A DNA stretch of 64,000 nucleotides from Pseudoflavonifractor sp. AF19-9AC (GTDB lineage: Bacteria > Bacillota > Clostridia > Oscillospirales > Oscillospiraceae): the NCBI RefSeq assembly GCF_003478995.1, contig NZ_QUGI01000001.1:467875-531874 (forward strand), given 5' to 3'. Made by a program: the position numbers and the translations under genes. The notes below the pieces were generated by a model, which ran no database searches, was not told where the DNA came from, and saw only the letters and a list, made by a program, of their open reading frames with translations. Of the stretch, positions 11,611-19,484 are shown one piece after another. Numbering within the stretch: position 1 is the first letter of the stretch; every line of letters begins with the position of its first letter.

Positions 11611-11668
11611 GAGAGAATCCCCCGCTGGTAGTTCAAATCGAACTGCCAGCGGGGGATTCTCTCTTTTT
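11611..11668 (+). terminator. Strong intrinsic terminator
   Basis: A 24-bp stem with one G-U pair (left arm begins GAGAGAATCCCCC, loop AAATC) is followed by five Ts. It insulates the island genes from tRNA transcription. Confidence 0.85.
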
Positions 11669-11795
11669 ATTACGTAGCTGTTTCAGTTGGTGGTATTGCT
11701 TGCTTTGTCCTTGGTTCCTTGGTAGTCTTGGTAATAGCTTTCCGCCATGGTTTTGGATATACTTGCGTTGCAAAACGAGGAAAGGAGAGCAGACC

Positions 11796-12242
11796 ATGGC
11801 AGACAAGAAAAACCTATGCGCTCAAATCGACATCGCCCTGCACAACCGGGTAACAGAAGAAAAAGACCGCCTGGAGATGACCACCAGCCAGTACATCGCA
11901 GCACTGCTCACTGAATACTACAAGATGCAAGATGAGAATGGAGGAATCAACATGACAGGCAGCAGAACAATGGCATTCCAGATCCCCGAGGAACTCTTCC
12001 AGCGCATCAAGACCCACCTGGCCAGAGAAACGGCTCGGACCGGCGTAAAGCTCACCCAGCGGGACTTCGTCCTGGGCCTGATCGAGCAGGCGCTGGCGGA
12101 AGCCGAAGCCAGCCTGGCCCCACAGGAGGCCCCTGAGAGCACCGAGGAAGCCCCGGAGGACAGTGGAGCCGCCGGTACCACCCCAGACACCAGCGAGGCC
12201 AGCACGGAGGCGGAGAGAGACGCAGCGGACATCGAACAATAA
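11796..12242 (+). CDS. Tandem ribbon-helix-helix-like mobile-element protein
   Basis: 148 aa; the start ATG at 11796 has AAAGGAGAG upstream. Two similar units are visible: LCAQIDIALHNRVTEEKD...SQYIAALLTEYY (about 6-42) and MAFQIPEELFQRIKTHL...RDFVLGLIEQAL (about 54-97). Each reads as a short beta strand plus two helices, as in ribbon-helix-helix (Arc/CopG) proteins. The tail (about 100-148) is acidic and Ala/Pro/Glu-rich, probably disordered. It is the first gene of the mobile-element backbone and may be a DNA-binding copy-control or transfer-regulatory protein. Fold assignment is by eye and the role is inferred. Confidence 0.7.
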   Translation: MADKKNLCAQIDIALHNRVTEEKDRLEMTTSQYIAALLTEYYKMQDENGGINMTGSRTMAFQIPEELFQRIKTHLARETARTGVKLTQRDFVLGLIEQALAEAEASLAPQEAPESTEEAPEDSGAAGTTPDTSEASTEAERDAADIEQ

Positions 12243-12261
12243 CACAAGGAGTCAAAGCAAG

Positions 12262-12308
12262 GGGCCGGAGGAACCATCTCAAGCAGATGCGTCCTCCGGC
12301 CCTTTTTT
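12262..12308 (+). terminator. Intrinsic terminator
   Basis: An 11-bp stem GGGCCGGAGGA/TCCTCCGGCCC is followed by six Ts, just after the tandem RHH-like gene. Confidence 0.85.
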
Positions 12309-12331
12309 GTTTTTCTAGAAGGGAGGTAAAC

Positions 12332-12454
12332 ATGATACAAACGTCAGAAAAAACTCGTTTTACAGAGGTTGAAATGGCCGCTGTCCGAGACAGGGACCTT
12401 CCGGATCTGCTGATCCCCCTGGACTGCCAGGTAAAGCGGATCAGCCGTCATTAA
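12332..12454 (+). CDS. Small ORF, 40 aa, unknown
   Basis: An ATG 7 nt after AAGGGAGGT opens a 40-residue ORF starting MIQTSEKTRFTEVEM and ending QVKRISRH. The ribosome site is excellent and the region lies between a terminator and the ssb gene. It may be a truncated relative of a larger small protein found beside ssb in such elements. No function is recognised. Confidence 0.45.
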   Translation: MIQTSEKTRFTEVEMAAVRDRDLPDLLIPLDCQVKRISRH

Positions 12455-12534
12455 GCCTTTTGTGCCCCACGAATGCTGTGAGTCCCACGCTTTCTTACAA
12501 CTAACTAGTCTAACAGAAAAAGGAGAAATGAACG

Positions 12535-12906
12535 ATGTTGAAGATCACTGTCACCGGAAATCTGACCAATGATGTGGAGCTGAAGATGAACGAAACCACG
12601 GGCAAGCCCTATGCCATCCTGCGCATCGCCTCGGACCGCCGCTATCGGGATCAGGAGGGCAACCGGCTTACCGACTTCATCTCTATCAAGGTGCGCGGCC
12701 CCCTGGCCGAGTTCTGCGCCGCCTACGCCTGGAAGGGCTGCAAGCTGGCCGCCACCGGCGATTTCGAGACCATCACTTTTTCTGACGATCCCACCCGCCA
12801 GCTGGGCTTCCTGATCAAGGCTACGGAGGTGGAGCTCCTCTCCCCCCGTCGGGCAGAGGAGGCGACCGCTGCCGAGCAGAACCAGGGCGAGTGTGAGGCC
12901 GCCTGA
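12535..12906 (+). CDS. ssb: Single-stranded DNA-binding protein (element-encoded)
   Basis: 123 aa OB-fold protein. It starts LKITVTGNLTNDVELK and continues with a conserved aromatic/basic stretch around RIASDRRYRDQEGNRLTDFISIKV, typical of SSB strand 1 to strand 3. The C-terminal tail is short and acidic-poor (EQNQGECEAA), lacking the DDDIPF-type tip of chromosomal SSB. It would protect transferred single strands during conjugation. The stop overlaps the next ATG (TGATG), giving coupling to the ParB-like gene. AAAGGAGAA precedes the start. Confidence 0.88.
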   Translation: MLKITVTGNLTNDVELKMNETTGKPYAILRIASDRRYRDQEGNRLTDFISIKVRGPLAEFCAAYAWKGCKLAATGDFETITFSDDPTRQLGFLIKATEVELLSPRRAEEATAAEQNQGECEAA

Positions 12907-13802
12907 TGAAGAATACTGGGATCATTTACAGCAGCACAGAGCACACCCCTGTTGTGCTGCCTGAGATGGCCGAGCTGCTCCCGCCTTTGAGCGAGGAGCA
13001 GCTCGGCGCGCTGGAGACGGACCTCCTGAAAAATGGGTGCTACACCTCCATCATCGTCAATGAGGATCTGGTCGTCATTGACGGGCATAACCGAAAATCC
13101 CTGTGCGACAAGCACGGCCTGCCCTATCAGATGCTGGTGTTCGCCTTTGACGATCTGCTGGAGGCCAAGCAGTGGGCGCTGGATACCCAGAAGGGCCGCC
13201 GTAACCTGGACAAGTGGGAACTGGGCAAGATTGCCCTGAAGCTTAAGCCGGAGATCGAAGCCAGGGCCAAGGCAAACCAGGGTACGCGAACTGACCTTTC
13301 GGCAACATTGCCGGAAAGTTCTGTCCCTGTTGACACCCGCAAAGAACTGGCAGACTCCGTTGGACTGGGCGAACGGACCATGGGCAAAGTGATGCAGATC
13401 GACGAGCACGCCCCCGCAGCGGTCAAGGAGGCGCTGGACAAGAAGGAACTGTCCATCAACCAGGGCTACCAGATCACCAAGCAGGTGGAGGATCTGCCGG
13501 AGGAGCAGCGGGAGCAGGCCGCCCAGGAGGCGCTGGACATCCTAAAAGCAAAAAAGGAAATCCAGGAAAAGGATGCGGAGATCGACCGTGAGGGGAAGAT
13601 CGCCGGAATCTTCTGCAAGGCGTATGAAAAGGCGGTCCTGCTGGACCCCACAGAGGAAAATGTCCGGATCTGGGCCAAATGCACCCGCATGACTAGGGAC
13701 GAGATGGAAGATACGGTGAAAGAGTCCCGTGAATTGGCGGAGGTGTTTCGGATCATTGCCGACCTCATGGAGCGCCTCCTGCCGGAAAGGGGGACGCTAT
13801 GA
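12906..13802 (+). CDS. ParB/Srx-fold domain protein
   Basis: 298 aa. The N-terminal ParB-like domain (about 25-110) contains the DGHNR motif ([11 protein letters not shown], about 58-68) that binds nucleotide in this fold. It is followed by [17 protein letters not shown] and a helix-turn-helix-like segment (about 145-185: [22 protein letters not shown]...SINQGYQI). The C-terminal third is charged and helical. It is coupled to ssb by a 1-nt overlap. ParB-like proteins in mobilizable elements are thought to serve partition or regulation; no parA is present here, so the role is open. Confidence 0.82.
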   Translation: MKNTGIIYSSTEHTPVVLPEMAELLPPLSEEQLGALETDLLKNGCYTSIIVNEDLVVIDGHNRKSLCDKHGLPYQMLVFAFDDLLEAKQWALDTQKGRRNLDKWELGKIALKLKPEIEARAKANQGTRTDLSATLPESSVPVDTRKELADSVGLGERTMGKVMQIDEHAPAAVKEALDKKELSINQGYQITKQVEDLPEEQREQAAQEALDILKAKKEIQEKDAEIDREGKIAGIFCKAYEKAVLLDPTEENVRIWAKCTRMTRDEMEDTVKESRELAEVFRIIADLMERLLPERGTL

Positions 13803-14265
13803 CGGAAATGAGTGTCCGCCAGTGGCAGGAGCGATTTCGTGTCGGGGATTTTGCCTCGAAAGATCGTGCTGTTCAGTGTGAGGCCGGGTGGTATGACTGG
13901 TTCTGCCAGGATGACGCGCTGGCCGGGCGGCTCCACGGATCAGCAATCCTGGACCCGCTGGGCCGCCGAATGGCTTTATGACGCCCGTAAGGTCTGTAAA
14001 CCCGGTGTCCCTGTGTGCATGTTCATCGACTGGCGGCAGCTTCCCGCAGCCACAGATGCGCTCCAGTGGGCGGAGTGGATCTGGTGCGGCACAGCTGTCT
14101 GGGACAAATGCAACAGCTGTCCCCAGAAGGGCCGCTTCCACCAGTAAGCTGAGTACATTGTCTGCTGTGCTGGGGGGCTACTCCGCCACCGGCATCGAGG
14201 TTACCGACGCCTACGCCGCCCTGTCCAAGGAACGGATTGCACGGGAGCTGGCCCAGAGTGCGTGA
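13799..14265 (+). pseudogene. Chimeric remnant: small element protein fused to adenine-methyltransferase fragments
   Basis: Reading starts with [19 protein letters not shown] and [16 protein letters not shown] (13799-13920), the front of a small protein common in these elements. The frame then changes to a DNA-methyltransferase middle segment containing PVCMFIDWRQLPAATDALQ and a WCGTAVWDK motif, ending at an in-frame stop near 14145. A third frame carries LGGYSATGIEVTDAYAAL, the C-terminal SAM-domain end. The catalytic DPPY motif and the segment between the parts are missing. At least one deletion and two frame changes make this clearly inactive. Confidence 0.75.
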
Positions 14266-14342
14266 CGGCCTGCTGTCTGCCGATTGCCCTTGATAACTCC
14301 CCGGGAGGCGGGTATAATGAAACAACAGGAGGAGGTGCGCGC

Positions 14343-14660
14343 ATGAAAGTCGAATTCACTTTTGATAAGGAGCAGATCCAGCAGTACGGATATACTGTAG
14401 ATGCGGTGAAGCAGACGATTCTCAGAGGCTTTGTCGCAAAGGGTCTGCGCTGTACCTCCGCCGATGAGCCGATGACTTTTACAGACAGCGGACACAAAGA
14501 AGATTTCTCTAATGTGTGGGCCATTTTGATGGCGTTGCTTCGGACAGATTGGTTTCCCAAGTTCGCGGCTTCCTGCACTTGGTATGATGATGACGGTACA
14601 CAGGAAGATGTGCTGTCTCAGGCAGGGAAAGTGTCTGGATACTGTGGGGCACCACAGTAG
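14343..14660 (+). CDS. Hypothetical protein, 105 aa, beside HipA-like kinase
   Basis: 105 aa from the ATG at 14343, which has AGGAGGAGG 9 nt upstream. Begins MKVEFTFDKEQIQQYGYTVD and is rich in aromatic residues; the segment HKEDFSNVWAILMALLRTDWF (about 51-71) is probably helical. No known motif. It is a soluble small protein carried with the HipA-like gene about 130 nt downstream, so it could be a partner or simply an element accessory gene. Confidence 0.6.
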   Translation: MKVEFTFDKEQIQQYGYTVDAVKQTILRGFVAKGLRCTSADEPMTFTDSGHKEDFSNVWAILMALLRTDWFPKFAASCTWYDDDGTQEDVLSQAGKVSGYCGAPQ

Positions 14661-14790
14661 GATAAGGTAAATATGGCAATTTCCCTTGCGAAAGCAGAGG
14701 ACACCGGTATAATAAAAAACAAGCCGTTTTGTGCATGCCTGGATACTATTCCGGGAATCTCCGACTGTCTGAAATGGAGGTGAACATGGC

Positions 14791-15978
14791 ATGGAGCAGA
14801 AATACATGCTGCGCCTATATGATATGGATCTGCTGTCTTTTTCCCTGGCGGAGCAGGGCATCGAGGGCCTGAAAGCCAAGCTGCTGTGGACTAATGAGGA
14901 ACACAGGCAGCTCCTGCCCCTGGACATGGAGCTGTCCGATGCCGGTGTGTTGAAATGGCTTCAGAAGCGGGTCATCCCCAAGAATCGAGCCTATGTAGCG
15001 GAAATTTTGAAAACCTTCGGCCTGAGTATCAACGATACCAAAGGGATCATCGACGTGTGCAAGGGGCTGTCCCTCAACGACAGCTACTGGGTGGTGCCTG
15101 GAGACTTCTCTGGAACCTTCGCACAGTATAATCTGTACGAGAATCGCTTCTCCGAGATCCTCTCCCTGGTGGCTTACACCGGCATCGGCCAAAGTGACGC
15201 TGCCTTTACCACCTCGCCGGAACTGACGACCAACGGGATGCTGCCCAAGGCATGGCGTTTCATAGAGGGCAAGGGGATCTACCTGTACAAAGGGGGAACC
15301 TTCGGCGCGGCAAACACCGGAAACGAGCCATACAGTGAGTTTTACGCCAGTCAGGTGGCCCAGGCCATGGGCCTGAACGCGGTGTCCTACGAGCTGGAGA
15401 ATTGGAAGGGCATCCTGGCCTCCCGCTGCAAACTGTTCACCGATATCGACACATCTTATATCCCCATTGGCCGTATTGTGCGGGAGGGTGGGCTGAAAGC
15501 CTGCCTGGGCTACTATGAGAAGCTGGGATCGGAGGCTTATGAACATATCAAGAGCATGCTGGTGTTCGACGCTGTGATCTACAACGAGGATCGGCACTTC
15601 GGTAACTTCGGTGTCCTGCGGGATAACCACAGCGGCGCAGTGATCGGATCGGCTCCGGTTTTTGACAATGGCCTATCCCTGTTCAACTTCGCTATGCCGG
15701 ACGATTTCAAGGAGTTGGACAACTACGCCAGAACCAGAGGGACTCCCTATGGCATCAGCTTTGAAACTGTGTGCCGGGAGGTGATGGGGCCGGTTCAGAT
15801 GCGGCAGCTTCGCAAACTGATTGGATTTACCTTCCAAAGGCACCCCAGACTGAACCTACCCGATGACCGGCTACGGGCGATTGAACGGCACTTGCAAAAA
15901 CGTGTGCAGCAGCTTTTGGAGCTGACACCGGAACGAAGGGTGCAGTCAGCAAGGAAACCAACAGAGCCAGAGCGTTGA
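14791..15978 (+). CDS. HipA-like kinase-fold protein
   Basis: 395 aa. The C-terminal half carries kinase-like motifs of the HipA/CtkA group: VIYNEDRHFGNFGVLRD (catalytic Asp and Asn, about 264-280) and a metal-binding PVFDNGLSLF (DNG in place of DFG). A nucleotide-contacting Lys may be in IYLYKGGTFG (about 168-177). The N-terminal 100 residues are unlike Escherichia coli HipA. No HipB-type helix-turn-helix antitoxin is adjacent. HipA-family proteins phosphorylate tRNA synthetases or other targets and cause growth arrest. Here it may serve element maintenance, as inference. GGAGG lies 10 nt before the ATG. Confidence 0.72.
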   Translation: MEQKYMLRLYDMDLLSFSLAEQGIEGLKAKLLWTNEEHRQLLPLDMELSDAGVLKWLQKRVIPKNRAYVAEILKTFGLSINDTKGIIDVCKGLSLNDSYWVVPGDFSGTFAQYNLYENRFSEILSLVAYTGIGQSDAAFTTSPELTTNGMLPKAWRFIEGKGIYLYKGGTFGAANTGNEPYSEFYASQVAQAMGLNAVSYELENWKGILASRCKLFTDIDTSYIPIGRIVREGGLKACLGYYEKLGSEAYEHIKSMLVFDAVIYNEDRHFGNFGVLRDNHSGAVIGSAPVFDNGLSLFNFAMPDDFKELDNYARTRGTPYGISFETVCREVMGPVQMRQLRKLIGFTFQRHPRLNLPDDRLRAIERHLQKRVQQLLELTPERRVQSARKPTEPER

Positions 15979-16123
15979 TGACGCGGGAGAGTGTGTCCAG
16001 CTGGATACGCGCTCCCGCCTTAGCACCTTAACTGTCTACAGAACGAGGTTTTATTAGCGTATCATTAGGGTGCCATTTTTCAATAAACTGTCCACATGAT
16101 TGGGTACATTATAATTACTTTAT

Positions 16124-16167
16124 AATCCGGGTAGGGTGTCTAATGTGACACCCTACCCGGATTTTTT
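16124..16167 (+). terminator. Strong intrinsic terminator after HipA-like gene
   Basis: A 17-bp perfect stem (left arm AATCCGGGTAGGGTGTC, loop TAATGT) is followed by a T-run. It lies about 145 nt after the HipA-like stop. Confidence 0.85.
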
Positions 16168-16335
16168 AACTTTCAGGGTGCTAACATAGACACCCTTGTG
16201 TAGAGATGATCATGTCAGAGGAATATTGAGCATTCCAGCCTGCAATAAGCGTCGCCGCTCTGGCCCAGAGCGATGATTTTTCTTTTTCGAGGAGTTGGCA
16301 GGCTCTGCCTGCCCGGATCATAATCCACCTACCGC

Positions 16336-16500
16336 ATGAGAAAAGGCCCCGCTTCAGCGGGGCCGAGCCAACGCCGCCAGGGGCGGCGTTGGGCAAGCAT
16401 CGCGCAAATGTACATTTTGCGCACTTGCAGGGGAAACCCCTGACCCCAATGCCGCCTGCGGGCGGAAGGTTTGCGGCAGAGCCGCAGAAAGGAGGCGCAC
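16336..16500 (+). other. Probable oriT region with nested inverted repeats
   Basis: Immediately upstream of mobC are several short hairpins: GGCCCCGC/GCGGGGCC, AACGCCGCC/GGCGGCGTT, GCGCAAA..TTTTGCGC, GGGGAAACCCC and TTTGCGGC/GCCGCAGA. Clustered inverted repeats directly before mobC-relaxase genes are the usual place and appearance of an origin of transfer. The nic site cannot be assigned by eye. The stretch 16168-16335 shows no gene or convincing signal. Confidence 0.55.
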
Positions 16501-16818
16501 TTGGGACTCCCCAAAGAAAAACACCATCTGCATATCGAACTGACGGCGGAGCAGTATCAGCAGCTCTGCCAGCAGGCCAAACTCTGCGGGCTGTGTAAAC
16601 GGGCTTATATCGTTCGGCTCATCGACGGTACGCCGATTCGGGCCAGACCCTCCCAAGAGATTAAGGACCTCCGCACGGAGATCCATCACATCGGCAACAA
16701 CATCAACCAGATCGCCCGCAGCGTCAATGCCGGTATCGCCACAGCAGAGGATGCCCAACATGGGCTGTTTCTGCTGGATCAGGTATATGAGCTCATGTAT
16801 CAGGTGGCAAAAAAGTAA
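16501..16818 (+). CDS. mobC: MobC-type mobilization accessory protein
   Basis: 105 aa from a TTG start at 16501, chosen because AAAGGAGG lies 5 nt upstream and the residues before it have no MobC similarity. It shows the MobC pattern: an N-terminal strand-helix-helix DNA-binding part (HHLHIELTAEQYQQLCQQAKLCG) followed by the conserved RTEIHHIGNNINQIARSVN segment (about 60-78). It binds oriT and helps the relaxase form the relaxosome. Its stop overlaps the relaxase ATG, so they are coupled. Confidence 0.88.
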   Translation: MGLPKEKHHLHIELTAEQYQQLCQQAKLCGLCKRAYIVRLIDGTPIRARPSQEIKDLRTEIHHIGNNINQIARSVNAGIATAEDAQHGLFLLDQVYELMYQVAKK

Positions 16819-18214
16819 TGGCTATCACAAAGATTCTCCCAGGTAATTCAAGAATTGATTTGGCAATCCAGTATATTCTAAATGGCGATAAAACTGCGGA
16901 ACGTGTCCTCACGGCACACATGAACTGTGACCCAGGGCGAGAATACCGCCAGATGATGGATACCAAACGGGAGATTGGAAAGCTGGGTGGTCGCCAGTGC
17001 TATCATATCATCCAGTCTTTTCGTCCTGGTGAGATCACGCCAGAGTTGGCTCTGGAGATTCCAAAAGAATTTGCAAGGGAACACCTCTCAGGTTATGAGG
17101 CTGTAATTGGTGTTCACGTGGATAAGAAGCATATTCACGCCCATACTGTTTTCAATTCTGTAAATCAGGATACTGGGGAAAAATATCATAGCACCCTACA
17201 AAGCTATTATCAGCAGATTCGTGTCATCTCAGACCGGCTGTGCCGGGAGCACGGCCTCTCCGTGATCCTCTCTGGCGAGACCTCCAAATCCATGAGCTAC
17301 GTGGAGTGGCTGCGTCAATCCAAGGGTCAACCCACCTTCCGCTCCATGCTGGAGGCGGATCTCCGGGAGTCCATTGAGGACGCCAATGACCTGGGACACT
17401 TCTTCCTGCTCATGGAGCACAAGGGCTACGAGATCCGCCACGGAAACCGCCTGGGGTTTCGCCTGCGGGGGCAGGAACGGTTCCAGTATCCAGGCAAAAA
17501 AATGCAGCCTTCACAGAGGACGGTATCCGCGCTGCCATCCTTGGCAATTTGGAGGAAATCGAGACGGGTCAACGGGCCGCTTTTGCTGACAGGCCTATGT
17601 TTCGTCCCTACCGCAGACACCCCAAATACACGGGCTTTTTGGCCCTGTACGTTCATTATCTCTACCTGCTGGGAAAAATCGAACAGCGACAGTATCCCCC
17701 CAGGATGACGCCGCACCTGCGGCAGGAAGTCATGAAGTTTGAGCAGTACCGGACACAGTTTGCTTTCCTGCGAGAGAACAACATTTCGACCACTGACGAA
17801 ATGACCGCCTATCAAAGCCGCACAGAGGAAACGCTGGCCAATCTGATGAAGCAGCGCACTATCCTCAATGTGCGCAAAAAGAAGCGGCAGGCGCTGTACA
17901 ACGCCCTGGCGGATGTGGAGGCCCTGGCACCGGCCAAGGTATGCTATGAGAAGGGGCTGTCCGGCATGGAGGAAGAGTTTGCCCGCTACATGCAAGCCGT
18001 GCGCCTATTGGAACAGCGCGGCGTCCCCTCTGAGCATCTGACGCAAGAAAAAACGGAGGTGTATAACCAGCTTGCCGATCTGAACCGGCAGATCCGCGCA
18101 GAACGCAAAAAGCTGGCCTTGTGCCGGGAAATCCAGACGGCAAGTAAGCAGATGGAAGAAGATATCCGCAAAACTGAAACAAGAGGAAAAGTCCAATGGT
18201 ATGAAGTTAGGTAA
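16818..18214 (+). CDS. MobA-type relaxase, interrupted by a -1 frameshift
   Basis: Relaxase/mobilization nuclease of about 465 aa if the frame is restored. The first frame (16818 to about 17501) has the Tyr-bearing motif AIQYILNGDKT (about residue 19) and the metal motif GVHVDKKHIHAHTVFN (three His, about 99-110). At an A7 tract (17496-17502) the frame shifts by -1, and homology continues as NAAFTEDGIRAAI into the frame ending at 18214 (GKVQWYEVR). That second part is a helical, charged tail. Without the shift the protein would end at 17708 with 296 aa. This is either a one-base deletion, a sequencing error, or slippage. The N-terminal nicking domain is complete either way. Confidence 0.85.
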
Positions 18215-18488
18215 TGCAAGAAAAATTAGAGGAGAATCAGCTAAGCAGCGCCGTGTAAACGGTAAAAAGGTAACACTGAACCAAGCCCTACCCCTGTGAT
18301 TTTTGAAACAGAGCCGGAACTCAGAGTCGCATCTCCTCACAGAGTTGGCGGCTTCCAGCAGGTAGTAAGCAGAGTTTTCGCTCCGAGCAACGGTGAGGCA
18401 CTGGAAGACTCTGCTGAGTAATTTGTTTTTGTTGGATTACTCTGGCATGATCATACCTAGCCGCATTGGCACATTTGGACGCAAAATA

Positions 18489-18509
18489 AAAAGTATATAC
18501 CACTTTTTA
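18489..18509. repeat. Inverted repeat upstream of resolvase
   Basis: AAAAAGT, 7 nt, ACTTTTT lies just before the resolvase ribosome site, in the roughly 300-bp gap after the relaxase. It may be a recombination (res-like) subsite or operator. A 32-aa ORF at 18201-18299 in the same gap lacks a good ribosome site and is not called. Confidence 0.35.
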
Positions 18510-18522
18510 CGGAGGACAGACC

Positions 18523-19137
18523 ATGGACAATGCTATATATGGGTATATACGTGTATCAACAAAAGAGCAAAATGAAGCGCGCCAGCTGACAGCGATGCAA
18601 CAATTTGGCGTACCCAATGAAAATATAATTGTTGAAAAACAATCCGGAAAGGATTTCCGACGGCCACATTATCAAAGGTTACTCAAACAACTCCACTGTA
18701 ATGATGTTCTGGTGGTGAAGAGCATCGACCGGCTTGGACGCAACTACAAAGAAATCCTGGAGCAATGGCAAATCTTGACCAAAGAGAAGGGCGTAGACAT
18801 TGTGGTATTGGACATGCCGCTGTTGGATACACGACTGGGGAGGGATCTGACCGGACAACTGATCGCCGATATCGTTCTTCAACTACTTAGCTACGTAGCG
18901 GAGACAGAGCGGGAAAACATCCGCCAACGCCAGGCCGAAGGGATTATGGCTGCGAAGAAGCGTGGTGTACACTTGGGACGTAAACAAATGACTATGCCTG
19001 CGGAGTTTTATGATCTAGCCATTGCCTGGAGGAAGGGAAACATTTCTTCCCGCTCAGCAGCTGATCAGCTCGGTATTTCCTACCAGACATTTTTACGGCG
19101 CGCCAAGGAAACTGCGGATTGCGTTGATCCACAATAA
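18523..19137 (+). CDS. Serine recombinase, resolvase/invertase family
   Basis: 204 aa small serine recombinase. The nucleophile is in IYGYIRVSTKEQNE (Ser about residue 11). The conserved KSIDRLGRNYKEI (Arg cluster, about 65-78) and the E-helix AETERENIRQRQAEGI (about 126-141) are present. The C-terminus is a Hin-like helix-turn-helix (RSAADQLGISYQTFLRRAK). GGAGG precedes the ATG. It could resolve element dimers or invert a segment. Because it lacks the N-terminal MerR-like helix-turn-helix of IS607 TnpA, it is not the transposase partner of the TnpB-like gene downstream. Confidence 0.92.
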   Translation: MDNAIYGYIRVSTKEQNEARQLTAMQQFGVPNENIIVEKQSGKDFRRPHYQRLLKQLHCNDVLVVKSIDRLGRNYKEILEQWQILTKEKGVDIVVLDMPLLDTRLGRDLTGQLIADIVLQLLSYVAETERENIRQRQAEGIMAAKKRGVHLGRKQMTMPAEFYDLAIAWRKGNISSRSAADQLGISYQTFLRRAKETADCVDPQ

Positions 19138-19152
19138 TAATTCAAAAAACAC

Positions 19153-19189
19153 AGAGGCGGTTCCTCCGTTCGCAGGAGGAGCCGCCTCT
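19153..19189 (+). terminator. Hairpin after resolvase
   Basis: A 15-bp stem AGAGGCGGTTCCTCC/GGAGGAGCCGCCTCT with one G-U pair lies 15 nt after the stop. No T-run follows. A second small hairpin AACCACC/GGTGGTT is at 19205-19227. Probable transcript end. Confidence 0.55.
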
Positions 19190-19293
19190 ATCATTGAGTG
19201 TGGAAACCACCAGCGCTATTGGTGGTTATGACTCTGTGTAGGCTGTCGGGAAACCCATATTATTGTAAAAAAGACAGGATAATTGTGACAAAA

Positions 19294-19460
19294 GGTGTAC
19301 TTTTTGGATTGCCAATCTCGTTTTTGTTCCTTGAGTTATTCACTAGTTTTATCGGCTATTTTCTCGAAAACTTAAGACCTTTCCCAGAAAAATTTCATTA
19401 GAGATAGGTCTGTTACTAAAGGTACACCTTTTGGAACACACCTCGTTTTTCCTAATTGAG
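19294..19460. repeat. Pair of imperfect direct repeats upstream of the TnpB-like gene
   Basis: Copy 1 (19294-19335) and copy 2 (19421-19460) share the order GGT..AC..TTTTGGA, CTCGTTTTT, CCT and TTGAG, about 127 bp apart. They lie in the 347-bp AT-rich gap before the TnpB-like start. They could be operators, remnants of an insertion-sequence end, or target sites of the cassette's own guide RNA. Confidence 0.4.
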
Positions 19461-19484
19461 AAATAATGGGAAGGGGCAGATAGA

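Noticed and set aside
11223-11636. Minus-strand frame with a GIRTPDLLVRSQTLYPTELQ-like stretch
   Set aside because: Translation of the antisense of the tRNA-Arg gene; a well-known false protein pattern.
18201-18299. 32-aa ORF after the relaxase
   Set aside because: Overlaps the relaxase end and lacks a convincing ribosome site.
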